DNA of 64,000 bases from Bovifimicola ammoniilytica (GCF_025567085.1 NZ_JAOQJN010000007.1:1-64000); one strand, 5' to 3'; positions 7,978 to 16,999 are shown, numbered from the stretch's first letter. Notes: a model not told the origin generated them from the letters alone. Program-made: numbers and translations.

Positions 7978-8643
7978 ATGAGCATTTTACAAACAATCGA
8001 CTTAAAGAAGTATTACGGCACAGAACCAAATATTACTCGTGCCCTTAATGGTGTAAATTTTACTGTGGAACAGGGAGAATTTGTTGCCGTAGTTGGAACT
8101 TCCGGCAGCGGTAAGTCTACATTGCTTCACATGATGGGAGGACTTGATACCCCCACTTCCGGCAGCGTGATTGTACGGGGAGAAGAACTCGCAAAAAAGA
8201 ATGATGATGAATTGACAATTTTCCGCCGTCGTAACATCGGATTTATCTTCCAAAATTATAATCTGGTTCCGATTTTGAATGTATATGAAAATATCGTCCT
8301 GCCTGTGGAACTGGATGGCGATACAGTAGACCAGAAATTTATGGACGAAGTTGTGTATATGTTGGCTTTAGAAGATAAACTGGAAAATATGCCGAACAAT
8401 CTTTCAGGCGGTCAACAGCAACGTGTAGCGATTGCACGAGCTTTAATTACGAAGCCTGCGATTATCCTTGCTGATGAACCGACCGGAAATCTTGATAGCA
8501 AGACCAGTGCAGATGTGTTAGGGCTTTTGAAGCATACCAGCGGAGAATTTAATCAGACCATTGTAATGATTACTCACAACAACGAGATCGCTCAACTCGC
8601 AGACCGCATTGTACGGATTGAAGATGGTAAAATTGTTGGCTAA
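7978..8643 (+). CDS. ABC transporter ATPase, LolD/MacB/BceA type
   Basis: 221 residues from the ATG after GAAAGGAGC. Walker A is GTSGSGKST, the Q loop is IFQNYNL, the signature is LSGGQQQRVAIARAL, Walker B is IILADEPTGNLDS, and the H loop is MITHN. It is the nucleotide-binding subunit for the large FtsX-type permease that follows after 14 bp. With the two-component pair upstream, it most likely removes or disengages peptide antibiotics acting at the membrane surface. Confidence 0.92.
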   Translation: MSILQTIDLKKYYGTEPNITRALNGVNFTVEQGEFVAVVGTSGSGKSTLLHMMGGLDTPTSGSVIVRGEELAKKNDDELTIFRRRNIGFIFQNYNLVPILNVYENIVLPVELDGDTVDQKFMDEVVYMLALEDKLENMPNNLSGGQQQRVAIARALITKPAIILADEPTGNLDSKTSADVLGLLKHTSGEFNQTIVMITHNNEIAQLADRIVRIEDGKIVG

Positions 8644-8657
8644 AGGAGGTGGGAATT

Positions 8658-10985
8658 ATGAATTATCCTTTTGAAAATGATACCAGTGCAGTAATTAAAA
8701 AATTAGCACGAAAAAGTGTGCGTTTTGATAAGAAGAAAAACTTATTTTGCCTTTCGGCAATTATTGTAGCCGTTGCTATGATAATGATGTCGTTGCTCAC
8801 AGTGCAAAATATCATTTATCAAAATCAGAAAGAAATCGAAGGATTACATCAAGGGATTTTCTTTGACATTACGCAGGACAGTAAAGAAAAGTTGTTAGCA
8901 AACGAAGAAGTAAAAAGTGTAGGACTTTCCTGTAATATCAAAACAGTGAAAGAAAATTCTAAAGAACTGTCTCTGATTTATTATGATGATGACATGCTTA
9001 GTTTGATTCCTGCCTTTGACGGAAAATATCCAGAGAAAGCAAGTGAAATTGCTGTTACAGATGCCTTTTTTGCCAGTGAAAATAAGTCTCCGGAAATCAA
9101 CGCCATAGTTCAGTTGAATCTGGATGGTACTTTGAAGAATTATACTATTGTTGGTATTTATCATGATAAAACTTCTACCGCTTATCCTGTTTTTGTTTCA
9201 CTTGAAAAATGCCGGGAATTACGTGGAAATAACCTGCTTAATGGATATGTTTGGCTTGAAAATGCAGATACCCTTACAAAAGACGAAGCAACAGAAATAT
9301 TATCTCAAATTTCAGAGGAGACTGGACTGAATAATTGGACAGTCAGCAGTTACTATGATTATGTAAATACAACTTTGTCCTTCAGTAATTATGCGGTATA
9401 TGGTGTAGTTGCTGCCATTTTGTTTTTAGCTGCCGCACTTGTAATTTACAGCATTTTCTATATTTCGGTTGGACAAAAAGTTGCTGAGTTCGGACAGCTT
9501 CGGACAATAGGGGCAAGTAAAAAGCAAATTTATAAAATAGTTCTTAAACAGGGTTATATGCTTGCAGTTCCGGGGATTTTAATTGGTAGTATCATGGGAA
9601 CGATCATCAGCTATTGTCTGCAATCAAAAGGCTGGTCAGTATTTGCATTTATTGTTTCTCTATGTGGCGCATGCCTTTTTGGAATACTGCTTGTTTATAT
9701 TAGTGTTCGTAAACCAGCAAAAATTGCAGCGAATACTTCTCCAATTTCCGCCCTGAAAAATCCAGTGGGAATTGTAAATTACCGCACTCACAAAAGACAT
9801 CGTATTACGCCTGTATATTTAGCGAAAATCAGCTTTTCCAGAAACAGAAAAAAATCTCTATTGACCATTTTATCATTGGGACTGTGCGGAGTTATATTTT
9901 TCCTTGCAGCAAGTTATCAGAGTTCTTTTAATGCCGAGAGTATGGCTCGTTATTGGGATATGAAGTACGGAGATTTCAAAATCAGCATTGATTTAGAAAA
10001 CGAAAGTGAAAATTTGGATGCTCTCTTGCAGAAAGAATATTTTTCTGATTATGTAAAGCGTGTTGGAGATATAGAGGGAGTTAGCAATATATTTACTTAT
10101 GCTACCGTACCAGTTGATTTTTCAACAGACAATGATATTTCAGATAGCACCTTGATGCTCGGCTATAATGAAAAGGATTTGGCGTCGCTAAATGCAGCGG
10201 TTTTATCTGGAAATATTACTGATGATACAGAATTAGTTGTAAGTGATCCCGAACGTATTTATGATGTTTACCATTGGAAACCTCAAATTGGGGATACTGT
10301 GACCTTTAATTTCAAAAATCATAGTGGTAAAACAATAACAAAAGCATTCAAAATTGGTGCAATCACTTCCAGCAATGATGGAATGGGTGGCTATATTTTC
10401 AGAATGCCGGAAAATATGCTCAAAGAACTTGCAGGTTATGACTGTACATACGCAATCGAAATACAAGCAGAAGCTGAATATCAGGAGATAATCGAGCAAG
10501 AACTCAAATTACTCGTTTCTGACAATAGGGATGTTCGCTTACAAACCCTTCAAGATTTTATTGTAGAACACCAATCAGACAATCGTGCAGGTTTTACATT
10601 AGCTTATGCGATTGCAGCCATCTTGTGGATATTTGCGGTCATCAATCAAATCAATCTTACTGTGACAAATCTTTTATCACAGAAACAGGAAATGGGCACA
10701 CTAAAATCTATTGGTATGACAAATAAGCAGTTGGAGCAAGCATTTATGATGGAAGGTCTTTTTACTACTTTGATTGCATTGCTTATAACTGCTGTTGTTG
10801 GAATCCCCGGCGGATATGCAATCGGTATATTTTTGAAAAATGCAGGCATGTCTACGGGATTTGTATTTCCGGTTGTTGCTTTTACTCTTTTTGCTGTTGC
10901 TATGTTTATGCTTGAAAGTTTGATGACAATATTGCTTATTCATTCATGGAAGAAGCAATCTGTTATTGCAATAATGCGAAATTGA
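8658..10985 (+). CDS. FtsX-type ABC permease, BceB/MacB-like
   Basis: 775 residues from the ATG preceded by AAAGGAGGTGG. One N-terminal helix (about 38-58) is followed by an extracytoplasmic domain of about 170 residues, an FtsX block of three helices (about 250-350), a second helix and extracytoplasmic region (400-640), and a second three-helix FtsX block (650-765). QLRTIGASKKQI and TLKSIGMTNKQL are the repeated cytoplasmic FtsX loops. Two large external domains distinguish it from BceB, which has one, so the substrate may differ from bacitracin-like peptides. It pairs with the ATPase upstream. Confidence 0.88.
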   Translation: MNYPFENDTSAVIKKLARKSVRFDKKKNLFCLSAIIVAVAMIMMSLLTVQNIIYQNQKEIEGLHQGIFFDITQDSKEKLLANEEVKSVGLSCNIKTVKENSKELSLIYYDDDMLSLIPAFDGKYPEKASEIAVTDAFFASENKSPEINAIVQLNLDGTLKNYTIVGIYHDKTSTAYPVFVSLEKCRELRGNNLLNGYVWLENADTLTKDEATEILSQISEETGLNNWTVSSYYDYVNTTLSFSNYAVYGVVAAILFLAAALVIYSIFYISVGQKVAEFGQLRTIGASKKQIYKIVLKQGYMLAVPGILIGSIMGTIISYCLQSKGWSVFAFIVSLCGACLFGILLVYISVRKPAKIAANTSPISALKNPVGIVNYRTHKRHRITPVYLAKISFSRNRKKSLLTILSLGLCGVIFFLAASYQSSFNAESMARYWDMKYGDFKISIDLENESENLDALLQKEYFSDYVKRVGDIEGVSNIFTYATVPVDFSTDNDISDSTLMLGYNEKDLASLNAAVLSGNITDDTELVVSDPERIYDVYHWKPQIGDTVTFNFKNHSGKTITKAFKIGAITSSNDGMGGYIFRMPENMLKELAGYDCTYAIEIQAEAEYQEIIEQELKLLVSDNRDVRLQTLQDFIVEHQSDNRAGFTLAYAIAAILWIFAVINQINLTVTNLLSQKQEMGTLKSIGMTNKQLEQAFMMEGLFTTLIALLITAVVGIPGGYAIGIFLKNAGMSTGFVFPVVAFTLFAVAMFMLESLMTILLIHSWKKQSVIAIMRN

Positions 10986-11040
10986 CGATAGAAAGTTTTT
11001 CATATCTCGGTCAGCTCAACAATTACATTACTCTGCTGAT

Positions 11041-11074
11041 ACAGCCAGTCCGTAAATTCTTTCGGGCTGGCTGT
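11041..11074 (+). terminator. Terminator after the transporter operon
   Basis: ACAGCCAGTCCG pairs with CGGGCTGGCTGT (one mismatch) around an A/T-rich loop, followed by a T-rich tract (TTCCTGTTTTT). It faces the convergent mobilization genes. Confidence 0.7.
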
Positions 11075-11180
11075 TCCTGTTTTTACAGCCTTTTTTCTCT
11101 GTAATACTTCTTTTCATACAGTAAATTTTCACTAGGCTGGTATGGAGTAATTTTACTGTCTATACAGTAAGTTGAAAATA

Positions 11181-12146
11181 CTAATATGGTCTTTTTTCTA
11201 ACCAAACTTTAAGATAACATCTAATTCCAACATATGCGCCCTGCGAAAGTACGAAAAGCAATAGAAGATTTACTGACAGTACTTTTTTGATTGATTCTCC
11301 AAAATAAATGACAATAGCAACACTTGTCAGTATCATTAGTAGAGTAATAACATCCCAACAGTTTTTCTTATATAATTCTATAACCTTTATTTCTATCAGT
11401 ATCGCCAGCATCCCTGTTCCTGCCATACATATTCCTACAATCAATATTAGCAATAACCAATATACCATTCCGGCTATAAAAGCATTTGGAATTTTTGTGC
11501 TGATTTGTGCCACAGATTGCCCGGCATCAATCGTCCAACCGATAAAAGTTTGTATGAATGATGCTGCATCATGGAAGAATGATTTGCAATCGGAAAGGAA
11601 CACATCTGACTGTACTGCCTGAAAAAGAGTGGTTGTCAGCGAATACCATGCAAGAAGGAACAAGGTTGTTTGGAACATTACCGTTTTTGCTTTATACTGT
11701 CCGGCAAGTCGCTCTTTTTGTGTTTCGTATTTCGTTTTTGCATTCTGATAGGCTGCCCGGTCACAGGCTTCACATTTTTCATAGAGTACCGGCTTTTCCA
11801 CCGGTATCTCTACGATTTTCTGATGTGTCCGGGCATAATCCCGTTCCTGTGTTAAGCAGCGTATTTTATCTTGACAATCCTCTATCGTGACGTTTGCGCT
11901 TCGCAGCTTTTCTTTCTCGATCCGCAATGCTCTGTCTGCCATCTTCAAGTCGTTCTTTAATGATTGAATATTCAATGCTCTGTTCTCTTTGTTTAATTTC
12001 TCGTTCAAGGTCAGAGATTCGTTGAGCTGCGTCTTCAGTTCCACGATAAGCTGGTCTTTCTGTTCCAGTTCTGCCTGTATCTCCTCGGTCAAGAGCAGAA
12101 GTTCTTCCAACTGTTCGGCGTTCTTTGATTCTCTGGATTCGTTCAT
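11181..12146 (-). CDS. Coiled-coil membrane protein of the mobilization region
   Basis: 321 residues: a long coiled coil at 1-100, a CEACDRAAY spacer near 130, then four or five hydrophobic helices in the C-terminal half (about 150-170, 215-245, 260-280, 295-312). An AAAGGA site lies before the ATG. Its first 90 codons overlap the relaxase gene in another frame. Coiled-coil membrane proteins next to relaxases can couple the relaxosome to the membrane or transfer pore, but no domain is recognised and this role is inferred. Confidence 0.7.
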   Translation of the reverse strand: MNESRESKNAEQLEELLLLTEEIQAELEQKDQLIVELKTQLNESLTLNEKLNKENRALNIQSLKNDLKMADRALRIEKEKLRSANVTIEDCQDKIRCLTQERDYARTHQKIVEIPVEKPVLYEKCEACDRAAYQNAKTKYETQKERLAGQYKAKTVMFQTTLFLLAWYSLTTTLFQAVQSDVFLSDCKSFFHDAASFIQTFIGWTIDAGQSVAQISTKIPNAFIAGMVYWLLLILIVGICMAGTGMLAILIEIKVIELYKKNCWDVITLLMILTSVAIVIYFGESIKKVLSVNLLLLFVLSQGAYVGIRCYLKVWLEKRPY

Positions 12147-13587
12147 CTATATCACGTCCTTTCTCTATCTGCTGTTCCAGTTCAGCAATTCGGTGTTCTG
12201 TTTCAGTAATAAACTGTTTTCGCTGTTCAGCTTCTGTGCCAATTTCTGCCATTGCTGATTTTCGTTTTCCAAAAGCTCTATCTTCGTTTTCTGTTCTTCC
12301 ATCTTGGAAAGCAGTTCCTCGGTATTTGGCAAAATGTTGAGCAGCTCGGATAACTCGTTGTTTAATTTTTGTAATTTCTGATTCTGTTTTTGCATAAGAG
12401 AGAGTTGAGTGTCCCGGTTCTGCATTTCCAGAATCATTTCTGCCATTAGGTTCTGCTGTTCTTCGATTTGACCAATCATGGATTCCATTAAGGGTATAAT
12501 TTCCCGGCTTTCTTCTAATGTCATTTAATCGCTCCTTCCATAATGATAATGCACCCGATACTTTCCCAAAGGTGTTTAGTATCTTTTGCAATAACGTGTT
12601 TTGTTGTTTTATGATTTGATTTTCCGCTACTTTCCACGAGCCTTTTATTTCCTGCCCGGCAAAAAACTTTTGTTCAATCTTTCTTGCGTCAGCTCCTTCA
12701 TGGATGGTAGGAATCTGGAGTTTTCCCTGCTTTTCATAAGAACGATGATCAACTTGATTATGCAAAGGCAGATGTTCATTACATACCTTTGCCCATTCAC
12801 TCCGCCACAGTTCACAATTTTTTGGATTGTTCCATCCAGTAGCATCGGTCAGCACCCGTTTCCATTGCAGGCGGTTTCTTGCTCCAATCTTCTGAATTCC
12901 GTTTTCGTCTAATACAGGGATACGGATTCCATGACGGTCAGGGTTTTTCTTATCCTGCCACCAGTTCGGATGGGATTCATCAATCACGATATTTCCGTTT
13001 TTATCTCTGACAAAATCCCAATCCTTGACTTCTTTCTTTCCCCAAGAATGATCCGGGTTAAAAGGACGCATAGTTAGAAGCAGATGGACATGGGGGTTGC
13101 CATTCCCTTTGTCGTGGATACTCCAATCAGCGCACATTCCTCTATCTACAAAAGTTTTTTGGATATAGTCGGTTGTATATTGAATTTGTTCCTGTCTGCT
13201 CCATTCTTTGGGGAGGGCAAATTCAAATGACCTGCCAAGTTGGGCATCTGCATTTTTTTCAATCTTCAATACCTCATTCCATAACCTCTGTTTCTGAAAT
13301 GTGATTTTGAATTTTTTTAAAGCAGCTTCTTTATCTTCTGACCTTTTGTATCGGACAGATTTTTGAAAGCGTTTTATATTTTCTTCTGGTACTATCTGCC
13401 ATTCAGGAGGTGCGTTTTCGCACATCATCAGCCGGGTGTAGACCACTTCTTTTTTAGAAGTGTAATAACTGATTCTCCCTGTTTCCTCGTTTTTCATCAC
13501 ATCCCCATTGAGATATGCGGAAGCGGAGATAACAGATTTCCCTTTACTTCGTCCGACTATTTTGATTGTGTAATGAAAGATCGCCAT
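11866..13587 (-). CDS. MobA/MobL-family (MOBQ) relaxase
   Basis: 573 residues from the ATG after an AGGAGGAATCC site; an ATG 11 codons earlier has no site. The N-terminal relaxase domain (about 1-230) opens with AIFHYTIKIVGRSKGKSVI. It holds the histidine motif HDKGNGNPHVHLLLTMRPF, whose HxH-type residues bind the metal, and an early Tyr near residue 23 is the likely nicking residue. The C-terminal 300 residues are charged and low in complexity and are overlapped by two other genes. It would nick oriT at about 13.86 kb and lead single-strand transfer using another element's conjugation pore. Confidence 0.88.
   Translation of the reverse strand: MAIFHYTIKIVGRSKGKSVISASAYLNGDVMKNEETGRISYYTSKKEVVYTRLMMCENAPPEWQIVPEENIKRFQKSVRYKRSEDKEAALKKFKITFQKQRLWNEVLKIEKNADAQLGRSFEFALPKEWSRQEQIQYTTDYIQKTFVDRGMCADWSIHDKGNGNPHVHLLLTMRPFNPDHSWGKKEVKDWDFVRDKNGNIVIDESHPNWWQDKKNPDRHGIRIPVLDENGIQKIGARNRLQWKRVLTDATGWNNPKNCELWRSEWAKVCNEHLPLHNQVDHRSYEKQGKLQIPTIHEGADARKIEQKFFAGQEIKGSWKVAENQIIKQQNTLLQKILNTFGKVSGALSLWKERLNDIRRKPGNYTLNGIHDWSNRRTAEPNGRNDSGNAEPGHSTLSYAKTESEITKIKQRVIRAAQHFAKYRGTAFQDGRTENEDRAFGKRKSAMAEIGTEAEQRKQFITETEHRIAELEQQIEKGRDIDERIQRIKERRTVGRTSALDRGDTGRTGTERPAYRGTEDAAQRISDLEREIKQREQSIEYSIIKERLEDGRQSIADRERKAAKRKRHDRGLSR
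12165..12524 (-). CDS. Coiled-coil protein nested inside the relaxase gene
   Basis: 119 residues, almost wholly coiled coil and rich in Gln, Glu and Leu (NRDTQLSLMQKQNQKLQKLN). The gene lies entirely within the relaxase coding region in a different frame on the same strand. It has its own strong GGAAGGAG site 7 bp before the ATG, which argues against a chance frame. It resembles in plan the nested MbeB/MbeD-type genes of ColE1-like plasmids, where small coiled-coil proteins stabilise the relaxosome; sequence homology is not claimed. Confidence 0.6.
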   Translation of the reverse strand: MTLEESREIIPLMESMIGQIEEQQNLMAEMILEMQNRDTQLSLMQKQNQKLQKLNNELSELLNILPNTEELLSKMEEQKTKIELLENENQQWQKLAQKLNSENSLLLKQNTELLNWNSR

Positions 13588-13830
13588 GTCTGGATTCCTC
13601 CTTTCTGACGTATCCGGCATAGATTTCCGGCAACATTGCTTTCAGTTTTAGAAAAAGCAGCATTGCCGGAACGCCCTCTGCGTAAGAGTGCCCTGCGCAT
13701 AGCAGCCTGCATGGAATGCGCCTCTCTGGCGAAGAGTGCCTCCTGCGGCATGAGCAGGTCTGGCTGAAAGCCCCGCCGACGGAACGAGCCCGGCAAGCGT
13801 GAGCGCAGACCGGTTGCCACTTGTGGCAAA

Positions 13831-13870
13831 CTTATTGGGACGACCTCTGGTTGTCCATAAGTGCGCCCTT
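13831..13870 (-). other. Candidate oriT of RSF1010/MOBQ type
   Basis: GGGACGACC and GGTTGTCC form a hairpin (13831-13861, extended by CTTAT/ATAAG), followed at once by ATAAGTGCGCCCTT. This hairpin plus TAAGTGCGCCCT is the classic arrangement of RSF1010-like origins, where the cut falls inside the GCGCCC. It lies in a GC-rich non-coding stretch (13620-13915) directly upstream of the MOBQ relaxase and next to an accessory gene, as expected. Confidence 0.75.
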
Positions 13871-13915
13871 CATGAAAAAGCAATGAAGGGAATGAAAAAC
13901 TCATCCCCTCTGCCA

Positions 13916-14230
13916 TTACACTTCCTCCATATCGGTATTGGTTTCTTTCTGCATTGCTTTTGAGAAAAATCTCCCATTGGCTTCCTGCCTTTTCAGAAAA
14001 ACAATCAGCTTTGGGATGTCTTCTTCCTCAATAGGAGCACCAAGAACGGATTCCACCGCACCGCCAACCTGACAGAGCCTATGGGTTCGTTTTTTACTTT
14101 CTTCGGCTTTCTTTCGTTTCAGAAGTTCTTTCTTCTGTGCTGCATATCGTTTTGCTTTTTCAAGGCTTTCCTGTTCCTTCTTTTCCATTTCAAGCATTCG
14201 TTCTTCATAACTTTTTGTTGATTTTGCCAT
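13916..14230 (-). CDS. Small mobilization accessory protein (DUF3847-like)
   Basis: 104 residues. The first 50 are a charged helix (YEERMLEMEKKEQESLEKAK) and the rest a compact domain with THRLCQVGGAVESVLG and EEEDIPKLIVFLKRQE. This matches a small family (DUF3847, from memory) found beside MobA/MobL relaxases in Firmicute elements. Its position on the other side of oriT suggests a relaxosome DNA-binding protein, which is inference. The start lies after GAAAGGGG. Confidence 0.65.
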   Translation of the reverse strand: MAKSTKSYEERMLEMEKKEQESLEKAKRYAAQKKELLKRKKAEESKKRTHRLCQVGGAVESVLGAPIEEEDIPKLIVFLKRQEANGRFFSKAMQKETNTDMEEV

Positions 14231-14370
14231 GATTACATTCCCCTTTCTTTTACAAACATAAGTTCTCGGTTGCGTATCAGAAGAAGCACATGGTATAATC
14301 TTCTTGCGTGTAGGTATATCATGGCTTCGGTCTGATAGAACCTTTGGCGGTTTCTTTGGAAGCCGCCTTT

Positions 14371-14601
14371 TTAATTTGCCGCAGTTCTTGTTACGGCTTT
14401 TACATTTCCTCTATCCCTCAAATCACGACCTTCATTCGCTTCCATAAACATTTCCAGAATATCGGTTTTAATCAGGACTTTGCGACCAACCTTTAATACT
14501 GGAAGTTTCTTCCATTCTACAAGCTGTCTTAAGGTGTTTCTGCCGATTCCCGTATAGTCAGCAGCTTCTTCGATGGATAATGCAATTTTTCTTTGCGTCA
14601 T
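14371..14601 (-). CDS. xis: Excisionase (Tn916 Xis-like, MerR-type HTH)
   Basis: 76 residues with one winged helix-turn-helix: LSIEEAADYTGIGRNTLRQL then VLKVGRKVLIKTDIL. This is the standard excisionase family of Tn916-like elements. It would bend the element ends and push the integrase toward excision. An AAGGAGG site precedes the ATG. It is divergent from the XRE repressor across a region with two operator-like palindromes, and close to the integrase, completing an int/xis/repressor control module. Confidence 0.85.
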   Translation of the reverse strand: MTQRKIALSIEEAADYTGIGRNTLRQLVEWKKLPVLKVGRKVLIKTDILEMFMEANEGRDLRDRGNVKAVTRTAAN

Positions 14602-14618
14602 ATAATCACCTCCTTATA

Positions 14619-14719
14619 AATTGCATTATGCAATTCTTGTGATGTAAGTATATCCTTTTCATATCTTTTTGTCAAGCGTTACGAAATATTAAAAATAATT
14701 TTTAAGTTGCATATTGCAA
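14619..14719. promoter_or_regulatory. Twin palindromic operators between xis and the XRE gene
   Basis: AATTGCATTATGCAATT (14619-14635, perfect palindrome) and TTGCATATTGCAA (14707-14719) share the form TTGCAtNNTGCAA. The second overlaps a TTGCAA (14714) / TATAAT (14737) promoter with a 17-bp spacer reading into the XRE gene. The first lies just ahead of xis. The XRE protein is the likely ligand, repressing both sides. Confidence 0.65.
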
Positions 14720-14772
14720 TTACAGAAAAACAATGCTATAATTCATACATACCGAAAAAGGAGGCAGTCAGC

Positions 14773-15402
14773 ATGAAAGATAAAGAACTACGCAAGCTGA
14801 TAGGCAGCAGAGTAAAACAGCGCCGTCTGGAATTGAATCTGACACAGCCTTATGTCGCAGAAAAGATGGGTGTTACCGCTTCTACAATCCTGCGTTATGA
14901 GAATGGTTCGATTGACAATACGAAAAAAATGGTGCTGGAAGGTCTTTCGGAAGCACTCCATGTATCTGTGGAATGGCTCAAAGGGGAAACAGATGAATAT
15001 GAAACCGACATTACGGATAAGAGAGAGTTACAGATTCGTGATGCGATGGGAGATATTCTGGAACAGTTACCGCTTGCCCTTACCAAAGAAGAAGATGCTT
15101 TTTCAAAAGATTTATTACTGCTGATGTTAAAACAATATGGTCTGTTTTTGGATTCCTTCCAGTTCGCCTGCAAAAACTTCAAGGGGAATGCTGGTCAGAC
15201 GGATATTGCCAAAACAATAGGGTTTGAATCGAATGATGAATATAATGAGATTATGTTCTTAAGGGAAATCACTCACACCATCAATGCTTTTAATGAGATG
15301 GCAGACGTTGTAAGGCTCTATTCCAAGAAACCAAAAACAGCAGAACAAAGGCTTGCAAATCTTTTATCAGAAGTCTTATACGAAGATTCCGAATCGGTAT
15401 AG
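14773..15402 (+). CDS. XRE-family repressor of the mobilizable element
   Basis: 209 residues from the ATG after AAAGGAGGCAGTCAGC; an upstream in-frame start would overlap the promoter. A helix-turn-helix lies at about 8-65 (QPYVAEKMGVTASTILRYENG), followed by a helical domain without peptidase motifs, so it is not a LexA-type self-cleaving repressor. It is divergent from xis and followed by the integrase after 86 bp. It probably holds the element dormant; how it is relieved is not visible. Confidence 0.8.
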   Translation: MKDKELRKLIGSRVKQRRLELNLTQPYVAEKMGVTASTILRYENGSIDNTKKMVLEGLSEALHVSVEWLKGETDEYETDITDKRELQIRDAMGDILEQLPLALTKEEDAFSKDLLLLMLKQYGLFLDSFQFACKNFKGNAGQTDIAKTIGFESNDEYNEIMFLREITHTINAFNEMADVVRLYSKKPKTAEQRLANLLSEVLYEDSESV

Positions 15403-15488
15403 TAAGACAACCGGAGTTATGATATACTTACACGCACGAAGCATTTCATCAGTTCCGATTGTCTAATATCGAAAGGAGACATACGATT

Positions 15489-16784
15489 ATGGCAAAAGGA
15501 TCTGTAAGAAAAAAAGGAAAGAAATGGTACTACCGCTTCTATGTAGAGGACGCAAGCGGCAATCTTGTTCAGAAAGAATGCGTTGGAACAGAAAGCAAAA
15601 GTGAAACTGAAAAGCTGCTCCGTCAGGCAATGGATGATTATGAGAAAAAGAAATTTGTTGCCAAAGCGGAAAATCTCACAGTCGGACAGCTTTTGGATGT
15701 GTGGGCAGAGGAGGAATTAAAAACAGGTACGCTCAGCAATGGTACTGTGGAGAATTACCTCGGAACAATCCGAAATATTAAGAAACATCCGCTGGCAGAA
15801 CGGAAATTAAAAAATGTAACCTCTGAACATTTGCAATCCTTCTTCGATTTGCTTTCCTTCGGGGGAGTTCATCCCGACGGAAAAGAGAGAAAGGGTTACA
15901 GCAAAGATTATATCCATTCTTTTTCCGCAGTCATGCAGCAGTCCTTCCGTTTTGCAGTATTTCCAAAACAGTATATTACGTTCAATCCCATGCAGTATAT
16001 TAAACTGCGGTATCAGACGGATGAAGTGGATTTGTTTTCCGATGAGGATATGGACGGAAATGTCCAACCAATTTCACGAGAAGATTATGAAAGATTGCTT
16101 GCTTATCTGCAAAAAAAGAACCCAGCCGCAATACTTCCAATCCAGATAGCCTATTATGCCGGGCTTCGTATTGGAGAAGCCTGCGGTTTGGCATGGCAGG
16201 ACGTAAATCTGGAAGAACAATGCCTTACCATAAGACGCAGCATCCGATATGATGGCTCAAAGCGCAAATATATCATCGGACCAACCAAGCGGAAAAAAGT
16301 AAGGGTTGTTGATTTTGGAGATACACTGGTAGAGATTTTCCGTAATGCCCGGAAAGAGCAGTTAAAAAATCGAATGCAGTACGGAGAACTTTATCACACG
16401 AACTACTACAAAGCGGTCAAAGAGAAAAACAGAGTGTACTACGAATATTATTGCTTAGACAGAACAGAGGAAGTCCCGGCAGATTATAAAGAAATTTCTT
16501 TCGTCTGTTTAAGACCGGATGGTTGTCTGGAACTTCCAACTACTTTGGGGACTGTTTGTAGAAAGGTGGCAAAAACATTAGAGGGATTTGAAGGCTTTCA
16601 TTTCCACCAGTTACGTCACACCTATACAAGCAACCTTTTAGCAAATGGAGCTGCCCCAAAAGATGTGCAGGAACTGTTAGGACACTCAGATGTAAGTACC
16701 ACAATGAATGTCTATGCTCACTCCACAAGAGATGCTAAACGAAAATCAGTTAGGCTTCTTGATAAAGTGGTAGGCAATGATTAA
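15489..16784 (+). CDS. int: Tyrosine integrase (Tn916 Int family)
   Basis: 431 residues from the ATG after GAAAGGAGACATACG. An arm-binding N-terminal domain (KGSVRKKGKKWYYRFY) is followed by a SAM-like core-binding domain (about 60-170) and the catalytic domain. The catalytic Arg is in YYAGLRIGEACGL, His-x-x-Arg in FHQLRHTYTSNLL, His in LLGHSDVSTTMNVY, and the nucleophile Tyr in NVYAH. It catalyses integration and excision. It is the last gene before the predicted right end, as is usual for such elements. Confidence 0.92.
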   Translation: MAKGSVRKKGKKWYYRFYVEDASGNLVQKECVGTESKSETEKLLRQAMDDYEKKKFVAKAENLTVGQLLDVWAEEELKTGTLSNGTVENYLGTIRNIKKHPLAERKLKNVTSEHLQSFFDLLSFGGVHPDGKERKGYSKDYIHSFSAVMQQSFRFAVFPKQYITFNPMQYIKLRYQTDEVDLFSDEDMDGNVQPISREDYERLLAYLQKKNPAAILPIQIAYYAGLRIGEACGLAWQDVNLEEQCLTIRRSIRYDGSKRKYIIGPTKRKKVRVVDFGDTLVEIFRNARKEQLKNRMQYGELYHTNYYKAVKEKNRVYYEYYCLDRTEEVPADYKEISFVCLRPDGCLELPTTLGTVCRKVAKTLEGFEGFHFHQLRHTYTSNLLANGAAPKDVQELLGHSDVSTTMNVYAHSTRDAKRKSVRLLDKVVGND

Positions 16785-16789
16785 AAAAA

Positions 16790-16839
16790 TTCCCTTATTT
16801 CCCTTGTGATTATCTCATAAGGGTAAAAATAAGGGAAAC
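16790..16839. other. Candidate right attachment end of the mobilizable element
   Basis: Six bases after the integrase stop lie TTCCCTTA, TTTCCCTTGTG (16798-16808), then AAGGGTAAAAATAAGGGAAA. The shared words with 5428-5506 mark a probable pair of element ends. The exact core cannot be fixed by eye. Confidence 0.45.
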
Positions 16840-16909
16840 TACATATCATTTCACTAATGGACAGGCGGGAAAGCCTATAAAATGGGGAAAGTTAGAGAGA
16901 TAATTATAT

Positions 16910-16944
16910 AAATTCAAGTTTTTGAAACTGAGAAATCGAAATTT
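16910..16944 (+). repeat. Short hairpin repeat, copy 2
   Basis: 33 of 35 bases match copy 1 at 3164-3198 by eye. It lies directly upstream of the MATE gene, which has copy 3 directly after its stop. Confidence 0.7.
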
Positions 16945-16999
16945 GAGAAGGTAAGTGAATGGGATACCACGATACAAGATACCATGGAGGAATATGATA

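Noticed and set aside
13557..13916. 119-codon open frame on the minus strand across the GC-rich stretch before the relaxase
   Set aside because: It covers the oriT hairpin and overlaps the relaxase start, has an odd Arg/Leu-rich sequence and no conserved look; the GC-rich non-coding origin explains the open frame better.
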